DNA of 48,446 bases from an uncultured Bacilli bacterium (GCA_910583945.1 CAJTYF010000009.1:1-48446), one strand, 5' to 3'; positions 32,399-41,886 are shown, counted from the first letter of the stretch. Notes: generated by a model from the letters alone, not told the origin. Program-made: numbers and translations.

Positions 32399-33658
32399 TT
32401 ATTGCTTATTTCCATATACTTTAATTTTCTTTTTTTCAATATTTTGATAGATATTTTCAAACACTTCTTTTAAAGAATCAATCATCATTTCGTTATCAAT
32501 CACATAGCCTACTTCTTTTTCATTACTAAAGGAATCGACAAATAGTTCATGCGTTCCGTCTTTATGTTCAATGATTTCAAAACCCTTGCCTATTTGTGGA
32601 TAGTCTGCTCGATTATATTTTTTGACATCACTCTCTAGAATCACTCCTATAAATTTGGCTTTTGATGATTGCTCTAAGGTCTTTTTTACTAAGTCATTGT
32701 TTATAATGCTTTCTTTTTTCTCTTTAGAAGTCATAATAATTCTAGTAATTTCAACGTCTCGATCTAAAGCATTTAAATGCTCTTTTAAATAATCCTCTTC
32801 CTCTTTATAATGAATCCATCCATAATCAGGAGTGGTATCAAAGCAATAGACTTTATCGCCTTTTTGAAGACTTTTTATTTTAGGATTTAACCAGTCATAG
32901 CCCACTATTTTTCTTGAGGATTCTATTTCTTCTTTTAACAAAACACTCACGTTTCTATAGCCTCCATCAATGGTAATATTTTCGCCATTAATGAAACTGG
33001 ATTCAGAGTTAGATAAGAAAAAAATGACGTTTGCTACTTCAAAAGGTTCAGCAATTCGTTTTATTGGTGTCCACAATGGGGCTTCAAATTCTTGTTCTGG
33101 CGTATTCATATCGGTATTAATAGCTCCAGGAGAGATAGCGTTTACTCGAATGTTTCTTCGTCCATAATTTACACAAAGACATTTCATGAGACTGACGACA
33201 GCACTTTTACTAATACTATAAGACATACTGCCATAGGCTCCACTATACGCATCATTACTTGACATCAAAACAATATTTCCCCCATTTTTGATATAACTTT
33301 GAAGTTTAGTCGTTATAATTAATTGCGAATAGAAGTTACAATTCATGACTTCATTAAAAGTATTTAAATCGAAGTTTGCAAAATCATCATTTTCGGAAAA
33401 CGTTCCCGCATTTAAGACAAGAGTATCAAATTCAATTCCAGCGATGTCTTCAATAAGTTTGTATATATCTTCTATCTTTTTAAAATTATAGGGACCTATT
33501 TTTATCATATTTTGACCGTATTGTTTAATAAGTTCGTCTATTTTTTGTTCACTTTCATTGTATGTTCCATAAACTTTATAGCCTTCTTTTAAAAATTTGA
33601 TGGCTGTTGCTCTTCCAATTCCTCGACTTGCACCAGTGATTAAAACTATTTTTTGCAT
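32399..33658 (-). CDS. Short-chain dehydrogenase fused to an unknown C-terminal domain
   Basis: 419 residues. The N-terminal ~245 residues are a classical SDR: TGASRGIGRA cofactor loop, LVLNAGTF, and Ser plus YSISK catalytic motif, with the FabG-like end FINGENITIDGGY. The last ~170 residues (from about SVLLKEEIESSRKIVGYDW) form a separate domain with no recognised family, including YCFDTTPDYGWIHY and VEITRIIMTSKEKKE. Such a tail is not usual for SDRs. It is followed on the operon side by no obvious pathway gene. Substrate unknown. It overlaps the CYTH gene by one base. Confidence 0.82.
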   Translation of the reverse strand: MQKIVLITGASRGIGRATAIKFLKEGYKVYGTYNESEQKIDELIKQYGQNMIKIGPYNFKKIEDIYKLIEDIAGIEFDTLVLNAGTFSENDDFANFDLNTFNEVMNCNFYSQLIITTKLQSYIKNGGNIVLMSSNDAYSGAYGSMSYSISKSAVVSLMKCLCVNYGRRNIRVNAISPGAINTDMNTPEQEFEAPLWTPIKRIAEPFEVANVIFFLSNSESSFINGENITIDGGYRNVSVLLKEEIESSRKIVGYDWLNPKIKSLQKGDKVYCFDTTPDYGWIHYKEEEDYLKEHLNALDRDVEITRIIMTSKEKKESIINNDLVKKTLEQSSKAKFIGVILESDVKKYNRADYPQIGKGFEIIEHKDGTHELFVDSFSNEKEVGYVIDNEMMIDSLKEVFENIYQNIEKKKIKVYGNKQ

Positions 33659-34242
33659 TATTTTTCTCCTATCTCTTTGTCCTTTTTATTCTTCTGATTA
33701 AACAATAAGTAAGCATATCCTTCATAATTACGCATGTTTTCTGAAATTTCAAATTTTTTTACAAAGGCTGTCATTTCTTTTAAAGACTGCTTAATATTTT
33801 CTTGATTTTTTATTTCTAATTCAATAAAAAATCCTAACTTCTCTACATGATCTAAGGCTATTTCGATATTTTTCTTGTATATAAAAATTTTTCTTTCTTT
33901 TTTTAATGTAAAGGCTTCTTCAATACGAAGGTCTTCTAATATTAATTTCATTTTTTCACCATCAGAAATCTCGAGTTCATGTTCTATACAATGTGCTGGT
34001 GATTTTTTGTCCTTGGGAATAAACTTTTTATAACTTAAGATGTTTTTATTTTCTAATATTCTTATTCTTAAACATTCATTATCTATTTTTCCTCCAAAAA
34101 AAGGAAAATGAGTAGGAGAAAAATACATATCATTTTGATTCTCTACAACTGCAAGTATTTTTTCAGCTTTAAAATATTTTATAATTTTTTCATAAATTTC
34201 ATTAGTAATTTTATATTTCATTTCAATTTCGATATTTTCCAT
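33658..34242 (-). CDS. CYTH-domain protein (adenylate cyclase IV/thiamine triphosphatase-like)
   Basis: A 194-residue protein. The N-terminal EIEMKYKI is the ExExK signature of CYTH enzymes. ECLRIRILENKNILSYKKF and IALDHVEKLGFFIELEIK supply the tunnel Arg, Lys and Glu residues. The family cleaves triphosphates or makes cAMP with divalent metals, and specificity cannot be read from sequence here. The stop codon shares its last base with the SDR start. Confidence 0.82.
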   Translation of the reverse strand: MENIEIEMKYKITNEIYEKIIKYFKAEKILAVVENQNDMYFSPTHFPFFGGKIDNECLRIRILENKNILSYKKFIPKDKKSPAHCIEHELEISDGEKMKLILEDLRIEEAFTLKKERKIFIYKKNIEIALDHVEKLGFFIELEIKNQENIKQSLKEMTAFVKKFEISENMRNYEGYAYLLFNQKNKKDKEIGEK

Positions 34243-34256
34243 TTTTACCTCTATTT

Positions 34257-35144
34257 CTATTCTACATATTCTTGTTCTTCTTCTAACTCAATATTATATT
34301 TCTTTTTTACTTCTGTTTTTATTTTAGAGATTAATTCTTTAATATCTTTCCCCGTTGCGCCGCATTTATTGATGATAAAATTGGCGTGTTTTTCACTTAC
34401 TTCAGCCCCTCCTACTGTTAAACCTTTTAATCCAGCGTCTTCAATTAGTTTTCCTGCTGCTAGTGCACCTTCTGGATTTCTAAAAATACTGCCACAACTT
34501 GGGTATTCTAATGGTTGGGTGGCAAATCTTTTTTCTCTTTTTGTTTTGATGCTTTCCATAATGTCTTTACTGTTTCCTTCTGCTAGTTTTAAGGTTACTT
34601 CTAAACAAATGATTTCTGGGTGATTCTTTAAATAAGAATGACGATAGGCAAAATCTAACTTTTCTTTATTCCATATTTCTATGTTTCCCTCGGTTAAAAC
34701 TGTGACGGATTCAACAACATCACTCATACATGTTCCATACGCTCCAGCATTTTGAACGATTGCTCCGCCGACACTTCCAGGAATACCTGTTGCCCATTCT
34801 AATCCGGTTAAACAAGAGGATGAGGCATCTACGGCGAGTTTCATTAAGGAAACCCCACTTCCGGCTTTAATTAAGTTGTCTTTAATTTCAAAATGATTTA
34901 AAAAATCAAGTCTTATTAAAACGCCTTCGTAATGTTCGTTCACAAAAATGAGATTGGAACATTTTCCAATAATTTTATATTTTACGTTTTCTTTTTTTAA
35001 ATAATGGATTAACGCCTTTAAATCTTCAATGGTATTTGGTAAGACTAAATAATCAATCACAGCACTTACTTTGAAAGTAGAATGGTCTTTGATATCAATA
35101 CTTTCTAAAACCCTACCATATTTTTCTAATACATTTTTCATCAT
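34257..35144 (-). CDS. murB: UDP-N-acetylenolpyruvoylglucosamine reductase MurB
   Basis: A 295-residue FAD enzyme that completes UDP-MurNAc synthesis. The FAD motif is ATGIPGSVGGAIVQNAGAYG. Catalytic Ser is in YPSCGSIFRNP, and the C-terminal lobe has VSEKHANFIINK. The length and missing insert fit type II MurB. It lies between the EamA transporter and CYTH genes. Confidence 0.95.
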   Translation of the reverse strand: MMKNVLEKYGRVLESIDIKDHSTFKVSAVIDYLVLPNTIEDLKALIHYLKKENVKYKIIGKCSNLIFVNEHYEGVLIRLDFLNHFEIKDNLIKAGSGVSLMKLAVDASSSCLTGLEWATGIPGSVGGAIVQNAGAYGTCMSDVVESVTVLTEGNIEIWNKEKLDFAYRHSYLKNHPEIICLEVTLKLAEGNSKDIMESIKTKREKRFATQPLEYPSCGSIFRNPEGALAAGKLIEDAGLKGLTVGGAEVSEKHANFIINKCGATGKDIKELISKIKTEVKKKYNIELEEEQEYVE

Positions 35145-35168
35145 TCACCTCTTCTATACTTCATTTTA

Positions 35169-36047
35169 TTATTCACTTATTAAAGTCATCACTATTATGG
35201 ATAATGCGCCTAAAATTAAAGAAATTGTTTTTTTGGTATTCATTTTATCGGTTTTTCGAATCACAGAGATGATTACAATTAAGAAAAGTTGAGATTTCAT
35301 AATTAAGGTAATCATTGTTGGGGAACCATCTACGTAAGCAAACATCGATAGAATACTTGTAATGGCATAAATAAGACTTAATACTATTCCATTTAGAAAA
35401 AAAGATTTTTTCTTTTCTTTTTTCATTTGAAAACCGTTTTTTTTCTCTTTTTTAAACAAACCATAGAATACAGGAATGGCAACAAGATAAAAGATGAGGG
35501 CTTCAGCGTATTCATTAGCTCCTTTACTGACGGCAAGTTTTAAAAAATAAGGCTCAGAAGCGTAAAAAATGGTGGAGGTAATAATGATAAAAATATTTTT
35601 TAAATCAATTTTCTTATTTGTGATTTCATCTTTCATTTTGTTGGTTTCGTTTGAGAAGATACAGATGGAAATAAAAAAGATTAAAAATAAAATTAAAAAT
35701 AAGAAATTGGGTTTGATGTAACCTAAACAAATGTCACAAATTAAAATGATAAATAGCCCTCCTGAATCGATTAAATTGGCGAGTCCAATAGGAAGTTTTT
35801 CAATAGCTTTAACATAACAAAAATCTCCTCCTATCATAGCCAGAGCATAGATTACTAGAACTAAAAAAGAAAGAAGCGTTAATTCTATTCCTCCAATTAA
35901 AGCAATAATCAGTGAAAAAACACCTGAAAAAAGGTTGATATAAAATAAATATTGTTTTTCATTAAATTGAAGAAGCATTTTCTCTTCTATACTGTCTCCA
36001 ATTGAATGAAGCACACTCCAAGCGGTTGCTAATAGTTTTCCACTCAT
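35169..36047 (-). CDS. EamA/DMT-family transporter
   Basis: About 292 residues with roughly ten transmembrane helices in two EamA halves (LIDSGGLFIILICDICLGY in the first, SPTMITLIMKSQLFLIVII in the second). The ATG at 36047 has AGGAG eight bases upstream. The 22 extra upstream residues are rejected. Drug/metabolite transporter superfamily, substrate unknown. A terminator lies just upstream, so it has its own transcript or an attenuated leader. Confidence 0.82.
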   Translation of the reverse strand: MSGKLLATAWSVLHSIGDSIEEKMLLQFNEKQYLFYINLFSGVFSLIIALIGGIELTLLSFLVLVIYALAMIGGDFCYVKAIEKLPIGLANLIDSGGLFIILICDICLGYIKPNFLFLILFLIFFISICIFSNETNKMKDEITNKKIDLKNIFIIITSTIFYASEPYFLKLAVSKGANEYAEALIFYLVAIPVFYGLFKKEKKNGFQMKKEKKKSFFLNGIVLSLIYAITSILSMFAYVDGSPTMITLIMKSQLFLIVIISVIRKTDKMNTKKTISLILGALSIIVMTLISE

Positions 36048-36515
36048 TTTAGTCACTCCTTTATGGTCATTATAACAAAAAAAAGACAAAAAAAAAAGTA
36101 AATCGCCTGTCAAAACAATTTACTTTCCTGTGGTTCATCAAAACTACTATTTTATTGACAGATAAAACAATAATTTTCTTTCAAGTTTCCACTATATACG
36201 TATATTCCTTAATAGCTTGAAAATATCGATTTTTATATATTTTATTCTTCTATAGTTTTATGCTATTTCAAATAAACAATTCAACGATTGTTCTATTTAA
36301 TTCTAGTCATAATCACTTATAGTGATAAAATATATTTTGTCTCCTTTTTATTAAACATTGTGTTCTTTTAAAATAGGAAGACTTTTAAATCATCTCTATT
36401 AAGTAATTTAAATATATCACTTTTAGAAAAAAAATCAAGTCTTTTTTTGTAGTTTTTTAATTTATTTTTTTGACGTGTCAAGAAATTGTCTATTTTTTCA
36501 AATTGTTTTTATGTA
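36048..36515. other. 468-base intergenic region, no gene seen
   Basis: No convincing reading frame on either strand. It holds a minus-strand terminator (36085-36126) and two short inverted repeats: ATCACT/AGTGAT around TAT (36312-36326) and TTGAC/GTCAA around GT (36470-36481). AT content is very high. It may be a decayed gene or a long 5' leader of the EamA gene. Confidence 0.5.
36085..36126 (-). terminator. Rho-independent terminator upstream of the EamA gene
   Basis: AAAGTAAAT (36126-36118) pairs with ATTTACTTT (36103-36095) on the minus strand, followed by a long T-run. It sits 38 bases before the EamA ATG, so it might act as an attenuator. Confidence 0.7.
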
Positions 36516-37172
36516 TTATTCAGCGATCCATAGACAATATAAGTTTTCGATTAGTTCAATGTCTTCTGGAGTAAAGGTATTTATAATGGTCTGGACGGCT
36601 CCATCATATGCCCTTTCGGTAAACATCGCATCTGCTCCAAAGTTTGTTTGTGAGACGTAATTTGTGGTGAAAGGTTTAAAGTCTACTTTTTCACAGTATT
36701 TTAAAGTTTTTCCAGCCGCTTCAGCAATGGCTTGGGCTTGATTTTCAGCATCAGTGTAAGCACTTGCTAAAAGATTCTTTCTACACTCTTTTTCATTTTT
36801 TATTCCAAAATTTATTTGACATTTCGGGGCATTTTCTAATTTAGATATGGTGACCATCATAGTGGCGATTAATTCTTCATTGTAATCAAATTTTAATGAA
36901 GCCATTTGATTAAAAGAATAACCATCTGGGTCATACTCACCTGTTATTTTATTATATTTTGTTTCTTCTCGAATCACAAAGTTTCTTGTTTTCATCTCTT
37001 CTTTTCTAAAATTATTTTTGATTAATACTTCTTCTACAAAAACCTTAACATTTTTAGTTCCTTCTTTTAATACTTCTTCGTAAGAGTATCCTTTTGTTGT
37101 AAAATTAATACTTATTATTACTTCATTGGGTGTAACGTATTCTACTCCTTTTCCTTGTACTATAATTTCCAT
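36516..37172 (-). CDS. SIMPL-domain (DUF541) protein
   Basis: A 218-residue protein starting EIIVQGKGVEYVTPNEVIIS, the usual SIMPL entry, with AYTDAENQAQAIAEAAGKTL as the second signature. No signal peptide is seen, unlike many periplasmic SIMPL proteins, so it is probably cytoplasmic. Oligomer-forming family of poorly known role. It follows the ARH gene after 72 bases. Confidence 0.88.
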   Translation of the reverse strand: MEIIVQGKGVEYVTPNEVIISINFTTKGYSYEEVLKEGTKNVKVFVEEVLIKNNFRKEEMKTRNFVIREETKYNKITGEYDPDGYSFNQMASLKFDYNEELIATMMVTISKLENAPKCQINFGIKNEKECRKNLLASAYTDAENQAQAIAEAAGKTLKYCEKVDFKPFTTNYVSQTNFGADAMFTERAYDGAVQTIINTFTPEDIELIENLYCLWIAE

Positions 37173-37244
37173 ATTTTTTTCCTTCTTTCAAAATCATTTC
37201 ATTTATTTTTACATTTTATACTCAGTATTTTCATAATTCACTTC

Positions 37245-38603
37245 TTAATAGAATAAATCTTTATTCATCTTTTTATCAAAATTGACATATAAGAGTTTAT
37301 CTAATAAATCCTCATTTTTTTCTAAACAAGTTTTAATGGCTTCTATTGTTTTTTCTTTCGTTCCACTCGATTCAGCAATATAAGCTTGTTTACCAAATTT
37401 TTCTTCATAAAGTTTACAATATTTTTCAAATTCCCTATCTTCTTTTGTTTTAGGAGTAGGTTTGTATTCATCCATTATTTTATTCATATACTTTTCTAAC
37501 TTTTTATGTCTTTTAGTTAATGACAAATCTCTTTTGCAATAAAGATATTTACTAAGCCAATACTCATCATTATTGTCATTATATTCTCCAACTGGAATTT
37601 CGCTTGCCAAATCATTAGCCAATTCTACTATTTCATTTTTTAATTCAATAGTGTTTTTATATTCAGATGGTATTTTTTCATAGCCTAAATAAGCTCCCAT
37701 TATATTACCCGTTACTGCTCCAGTTGAGTCTGAATCTCCGTCATGATTTATCGAGCAAACAATAGCGTCTTTAAAATTGTTTGAATATTTCAAACATGAG
37801 TAGATTGCTATAGCGAAAGTTTCTTCGGCAACCCACCCCTCACCAAGTTCATTAATTGCCTCTCTATCACTTTTATTTTCTTTGGATAATATTATTGCCT
37901 TATTCACTAAATCGATAAAATAATTTTTGTTTTCTTTATCAAAAACATCAAATTTTTCTTCATATTGTTTCAAAGATTTCTCTAATGCCTCTTTCATCTC
38001 TAAATTAGTATTTGATAAATACCATATCCAGGTTGAAAAGACATAGGATGGAATGATTCCCAGTGGATGTCCATGGGTTATTGCACTGGCTTCAGCACCA
38101 AATTGCCCTGCTAATTCGGAATCTTTCATATACAAACCAATTGGAGCAACCCTCATTATTCCACCGCAACCTTTGCTATTATTAATTGGTTTATCAATAG
38201 TCCCTTTAATACCCGAAGACAATGCATTTAGGCAAGTATTTCCTGGAGCTTGTGAAACATTTAACTCCTTTAATTCCTTAATCCAAGATATAGAGCGATG
38301 ATTATTCGTATGATTTTGGGTATCTAACCAATCTAAATAGGCTTCATAGATGGCCTCTACAGGCAATAATGCTATTCCTCTCATAGCCTGTCTTGTTTCT
38401 CTAAACAATAAAGCATTGGCTGTAAATAAAGTCATTTGCGTATCATCGGATATTCTTCCTATTCCTTCTTTAAAGGATGTTATTTCTTTTTCTTTGATAT
38501 TTCTTTTAAATTCAATTTGATAGCCTAGGGCATCTCCGATGGCTCCACCCATCATAGCTCCTAAAATTTTATTTTTTCTTTCTTCTTTTGTCTTATTTCC
38601 CAT
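37245..38603 (-). CDS. ADP-ribosylglycohydrolase (DraG/ARH family)
   Basis: 452 residues. ILGAMMGGAIGDALGYQIEF opens the ARH fold. The metal-binding motifs are GRISDDTQMTLF and NHDGDSDSTGAVTGN, both complete. ITHGHPLGIIPSYVFS is also typical. A ~110-residue C-terminal extension (after about 345) is not part of the core. The enzyme removes ADP-ribose from proteins or nucleic acids. Its ATG overlaps the stop of the upstream membrane protein (TAATG) with AGGAG in front, so they are translated together. Confidence 0.92.
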   Translation of the reverse strand: MGNKTKEERKNKILGAMMGGAIGDALGYQIEFKRNIKEKEITSFKEGIGRISDDTQMTLFTANALLFRETRQAMRGIALLPVEAIYEAYLDWLDTQNHTNNHRSISWIKELKELNVSQAPGNTCLNALSSGIKGTIDKPINNSKGCGGIMRVAPIGLYMKDSELAGQFGAEASAITHGHPLGIIPSYVFSTWIWYLSNTNLEMKEALEKSLKQYEEKFDVFDKENKNYFIDLVNKAIILSKENKSDREAINELGEGWVAEETFAIAIYSCLKYSNNFKDAIVCSINHDGDSDSTGAVTGNIMGAYLGYEKIPSEYKNTIELKNEIVELANDLASEIPVGEYNDNNDEYWLSKYLYCKRDLSLTKRHKKLEKYMNKIMDEYKPTPKTKEDREFEKYCKLYEEKFGKQAYIAESSGTKEKTIEAIKTCLEKNEDLLDKLLYVNFDKKMNKDLFY

Positions 38604-39538
38604 TAAAATTCTCCTAATAGTACTACCAATATAGAGATTAAAAGCATAATTCCTATTTCATAAGGAAGCCATTTTTGATATTTTTCTTTATAGACTTTTA
38701 TTTTTTGGCGACATTCTAAGTTCTGAACATTTTTTCCTATTAGAATTTCACTGGTTGTCACGTATTTATCAATATCATCTTTATAAATACTCGTTCCTTT
38801 ATTAGAATCATACCCTGCATATTTTTGTTCAGGAACAATTTTTTTATAATACTTATCTAATAGAGATGATCCGATTATTCCTCCAATTAAAAAAGCTAGT
38901 ATTAAACAAACAAGTGGATATATAATATAACCCGTAGCATATATTTCTCTTATGGTTGGAATGAAAATGAATGCGGATGTAAGGATTAAAGCTGGAAGAA
39001 AACCTATGGCTAAGCCGACTCTTGTCGTAATAGAACTTTTTTTCTTAATCACGTCATCATATTTTTCGGGAGCGGTTAAAATTTTATTTTTGATTAATTC
39101 ATAAATAGCATCAATTTTTTTATCTTCACTGCTTAAAGATACTTCTATATCCATTTTATGCTCATAAATCCACATATTGATATATTGATGATAGTACTCA
39201 TGTTTTTGATTTTCTATTTCAACACTATAATTTAAACCATAATGCACATATATATTTTTTATTTCTTCTAATCGCGTATTGAATATAGAAATAAAATTAT
39301 TATAATGATCAAATTTTATTTGCGTGTCATCATAAAAGTCTACCTCAAATTGTAAGCAACTTCCATTATCTTTAAAACTCCAATTTTGATAATTATAAGC
39401 GAGCATATGATTTTTCTTTTCTTCATTATCGTTTATTTTTTTATACTCTATTAATTTTTCATTCATTTGAGCAAATATTTCTAATAAATCTTCATCAGTA
39501 ATAATTTTATTTGCCACTTTAATAGTATCGTTGTACAT
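38603..39538 (-). CDS. Unknown membrane protein coupled to the ADP-ribosylglycohydrolase
   Basis: 311 residues. The soluble N-terminal ~165 residues resemble the neighbouring 175-residue protein in pattern: a helix with EEKKNHMLAYNYQNW against EKKNERLKHEFQNYNY, and NFISIFNTRLEEIKNIYVHYGLNYS against SFLEMVKNGQVLNIESLEIHLNLDY. Two transmembrane helices follow (about 175-200 and 205-230), then a cytoplasmic loop and a final helix (about 290-310). No family recognised. The exact overlap with the ARH gene suggests a joint role. Confidence 0.7.
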   Translation of the reverse strand: MYNDTIKVANKIITDEDLLEIFAQMNEKLIEYKKINDNEEKKNHMLAYNYQNWSFKDNGSCLQFEVDFYDDTQIKFDHYNNFISIFNTRLEEIKNIYVHYGLNYSVEIENQKHEYYHQYINMWIYEHKMDIEVSLSSEDKKIDAIYELIKNKILTAPEKYDDVIKKKSSITTRVGLAIGFLPALILTSAFIFIPTIREIYATGYIIYPLVCLILAFLIGGIIGSSLLDKYYKKIVPEQKYAGYDSNKGTSIYKDDIDKYVTTSEILIGKNVQNLECRQKIKVYKEKYQKWLPYEIGIMLLISILVVLLGEF

Positions 39539-39575
39539 TTTCTATCACTTTCTTTCATCCGTGTTTTTCTAAATT

Positions 39576-40103
39576 TTATTTTGAGCAAAAAATCGTATTG
39601 ACAATGGGAAATTTTTTTAATATTTCGTTTAGATTATTTTCTATTTGATCCATGTTTATTTCTTGATGATTTGATTTTCTTATAAAACTAATTTGATAAG
39701 GTTTAAATAAAATATTAAAAGTATTTTCATAATTAGTTAAATTAGCATTTTTTCCTTTTTTATAATCTAAATTTAGATGAATTTCTAAACTCTCTATATT
39801 TAAGACTTGTCCATTCTTTACCATTTCCAAAAATGAATTATAATTTTTACAGAAAAGAGTATTATAATTTTTTTGTCTTATTTTAACTTCAAATTCTTCT
39901 CGATAACTTTTTTTATAGTTATAATTTTGAAACTCATGTTTCAGTCTTTCATTTTTCTTTTCGTCTTCTTCTATTAATTTTAAAAACTGAGTATAAATTT
40001 GGTCACAATATTGGATTATATATGTAATATTTTCCACTAAAGGTATTCTATTAGAATAATCGTATTCATGATTAATCACTGTTTCTTTTTCTAAATCATT
40101 CAT
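39576..40103 (-). CDS. Soluble paralogue of the membrane protein at 38603-39538
   Basis: 175 residues, no membrane segment. It corresponds to the N-terminal domain of the next gene, as judged by shared helix and strand order and conserved residues. It heads the operon 175-residue protein, membrane protein, ARH. No known family recognised. Confidence 0.65.
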   Translation of the reverse strand: MNDLEKETVINHEYDYSNRIPLVENITYIIQYCDQIYTQFLKLIEEDEKKNERLKHEFQNYNYKKSYREEFEVKIRQKNYNTLFCKNYNSFLEMVKNGQVLNIESLEIHLNLDYKKGKNANLTNYENTFNILFKPYQISFIRKSNHQEINMDQIENNLNEILKKFPIVNTIFCSK

Positions 40104-40263
40104 TGTAATCCTCTTTCTTATATTTTGATTATAACATAAAAATCATTTATTTTATCTTTTTACTTTTTAAAATAAATACTAGAAGAAAAATAGTTCCAAT
40201 TAAGGCTATTTTTCTTGTGCTATTTGAATGGAATCATTTTTAAATTCTGGTAATCTTTACCAC

Positions 40264-40313
40264 TTGTTTTCTATAGTTTATTTGCTATAATTTTATTAGC
40301 GAACAAATGTATC
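40264..40313 (+). promoter_or_regulatory. Promoter and LexA-like box of the Y-polymerase operon
   Basis: -35 TTGTTT (40264-40269), 16-base spacer, -10 TATAAT (40286-40291). CGAACAAATGTATC (40300-40313) covers the start region and matches the Gram-positive LexA box CGAACATATGTTCG well in its first half and poorly in its second. Confidence 0.5.
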
Positions 40314-40328
40314 TGTAAGGTGATTTTT

Positions 40329-41579
40329 ATGAAAGAAGAAAAACATTTTTTATGCATCGATTTAAAAAGTTTTTTTGCGAGTTGTGAATGTATAGAAAGA
40401 GGCTTAGATCCTTTTACTACTCCTTTAGTGGTCGCGAATAAAAATCAAGGTTCAGGAGCAATCACTTTAGCTGTGACTCCTTTTTTGAAAAAGCAAGGCA
40501 TTAAAGGAAGAACTCGACTTTATGAAATTCCCAAAAATATTCCTTATCAGATTGTCAACCCACGAATGAATCTTTATTTAAGAAAATCAAGTGAAGTGGT
40601 GGCGATTTATCTTGATTTCGTGGCCGAGGAAGACTTGCATATTTATTCCATCGATGAATGTTTTCTAGATGTGACGCACTATTTGACTTTATATAAAAAA
40701 ACAGATGTTGAATTGGGGCTAGAGATTTTAGAAACGATAAGGAAAAAAACTGGTCTTCAGGCGACTTGTGGGATTGGTTCTAATATGCTTCTGGCTAAAC
40801 TTTCTATGGACATTGAAGCCAAAAACACAGAAGGCAATATAGCCAAGTGGACAAAAGAAGACGTTGAAACAAAGTTATGGCCCATTACACCTCTCTCAAA
40901 AATGTGGGGTATTGGCACGCATTTAGAAAAAAGATTGCAAGCACTTTCTATTTATACGATTGGTGATTTGGCTCATTTTTCTAAAGAAAAGTTAAAAGAA
41001 AAATTTGGGGTGATGGGTTTAGAGCTTTGGAATCATGCGAATGGAATCGATACGTCTTGTATTCAAGATTTTAAAAAGATAAAAAAAGAAAAATCGTTTA
41101 GTCATAGTCAAGTGTTGTTTAAAGATTATTTTCTTAATGCCCGTTTGATTATTCAGGAAATGACAGGAGTAATTGTAAAAAGAATGCGCGAAAGTCATTA
41201 TGATACAGGCCTCGTTGGACTTGGACTTACTTATTCCAAAGAGCTTCATGATGGTTTTTATCATCAATTAAAATTAGAAGTACCGACGGATGATGAAGAC
41301 ATCATTTTAAAAAATATCTTGAATTTATTTGATCGTTATTATACCAATCTTCCGATTCGTAAAATTAGTCTTTCTTGTGGTGCTCTCCAAACTCATGTGG
41401 GGACCCAACTCAATTTATTTGAAGATTATGAAGAAACCGTTAAGAAAAAGCACTATGCCGACACTCTTTACAAAATCCAAAATAAATTTGGCAAAAATAG
41501 TGTCTTAAAAGCCAGTAGTTTACTTGCGGATTCCACAATAAAAGCACGAAACAAAATGGTGGGTGGTCATCATGAATGA
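40329..41579 (+). CDS. Y-family DNA polymerase (UvrX/YqjW-like)
   Basis: 416 residues. HFLCIDLKSFFASCEC carries the first metal Asp and YSIDECFLDVTHYL the Asp-Glu pair of Y-family polymerases. A helix-hairpin-helix follows (WGIGTHLEKRLQALSIYTIGDLA), then the little-finger domain. The ATG at 40329 has AAGGTGA at proper distance. It belongs to the UvrX/YqjW group of Firmicute translesion polymerases, supported by the YolD-like gene next door. LexA control is likely. Confidence 0.92.
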   Translation: MKEEKHFLCIDLKSFFASCECIERGLDPFTTPLVVANKNQGSGAITLAVTPFLKKQGIKGRTRLYEIPKNIPYQIVNPRMNLYLRKSSEVVAIYLDFVAEEDLHIYSIDECFLDVTHYLTLYKKTDVELGLEILETIRKKTGLQATCGIGSNMLLAKLSMDIEAKNTEGNIAKWTKEDVETKLWPITPLSKMWGIGTHLEKRLQALSIYTIGDLAHFSKEKLKEKFGVMGLELWNHANGIDTSCIQDFKKIKKEKSFSHSQVLFKDYFLNARLIIQEMTGVIVKRMRESHYDTGLVGLGLTYSKELHDGFYHQLKLEVPTDDEDIILKNILNLFDRYYTNLPIRKISLSCGALQTHVGTQLNLFEDYEETVKKKHYADTLYKIQNKFGKNSVLKASSLLADSTIKARNKMVGGHHE

Positions 41580-41886
41580 TCGTGGCATAATTAAATGGAT
41601 GCCTTTTCAGTCTTTGCCTCAAGAGGAAGTATTAAAGAAAATTTTAAAGGATAAAGAACGCATAACAAAACCCATTCTATCTAAAGAACAACAAGAGGAA
41701 TTAGAAAAGCAATTGGTTGAAGCGTTTTATGAACAAACCGAAATTACTTTAACGATTTATCTCAGCGGATTTATAAAAAAAATAACCTCTCAGGTTATTA
41801 AATTAAATTCAAGTGACCACACTATTCTTTTAAAGAATAATAAAAAAATTCTTTTTCAACAAATATTAGAGATTGAGTTATTTTAA
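41572..41886 (+). CDS. YolD-like protein
   Basis: 104 residues. MNDRGIIKWMPFQSLPQ is the YolD-family start, and the rest is helical then beta. In Firmicutes YolD-like genes follow UvrX-type polymerases, and are thought to act as UmuD-like partners. It overlaps the polymerase gene by eight bases. The end overlaps the convergent histidine kinase gene by nine bases. Confidence 0.88.
   Translation: MNDRGIIKWMPFQSLPQEEVLKKILKDKERITKPILSKEQQEELEKQLVEAFYEQTEITLTIYLSGFIKKITSQVIKLNSSDHTILLKNNKKILFQQILEIELF

Noticed and set aside
34108..34623. 171-codon open frame on the plus strand
   Set aside because: It lies antisense to the clear murB and CYTH genes and its translation is mostly Phe, Ile, Tyr and Ser, the usual product of reading AT-rich genes backwards.
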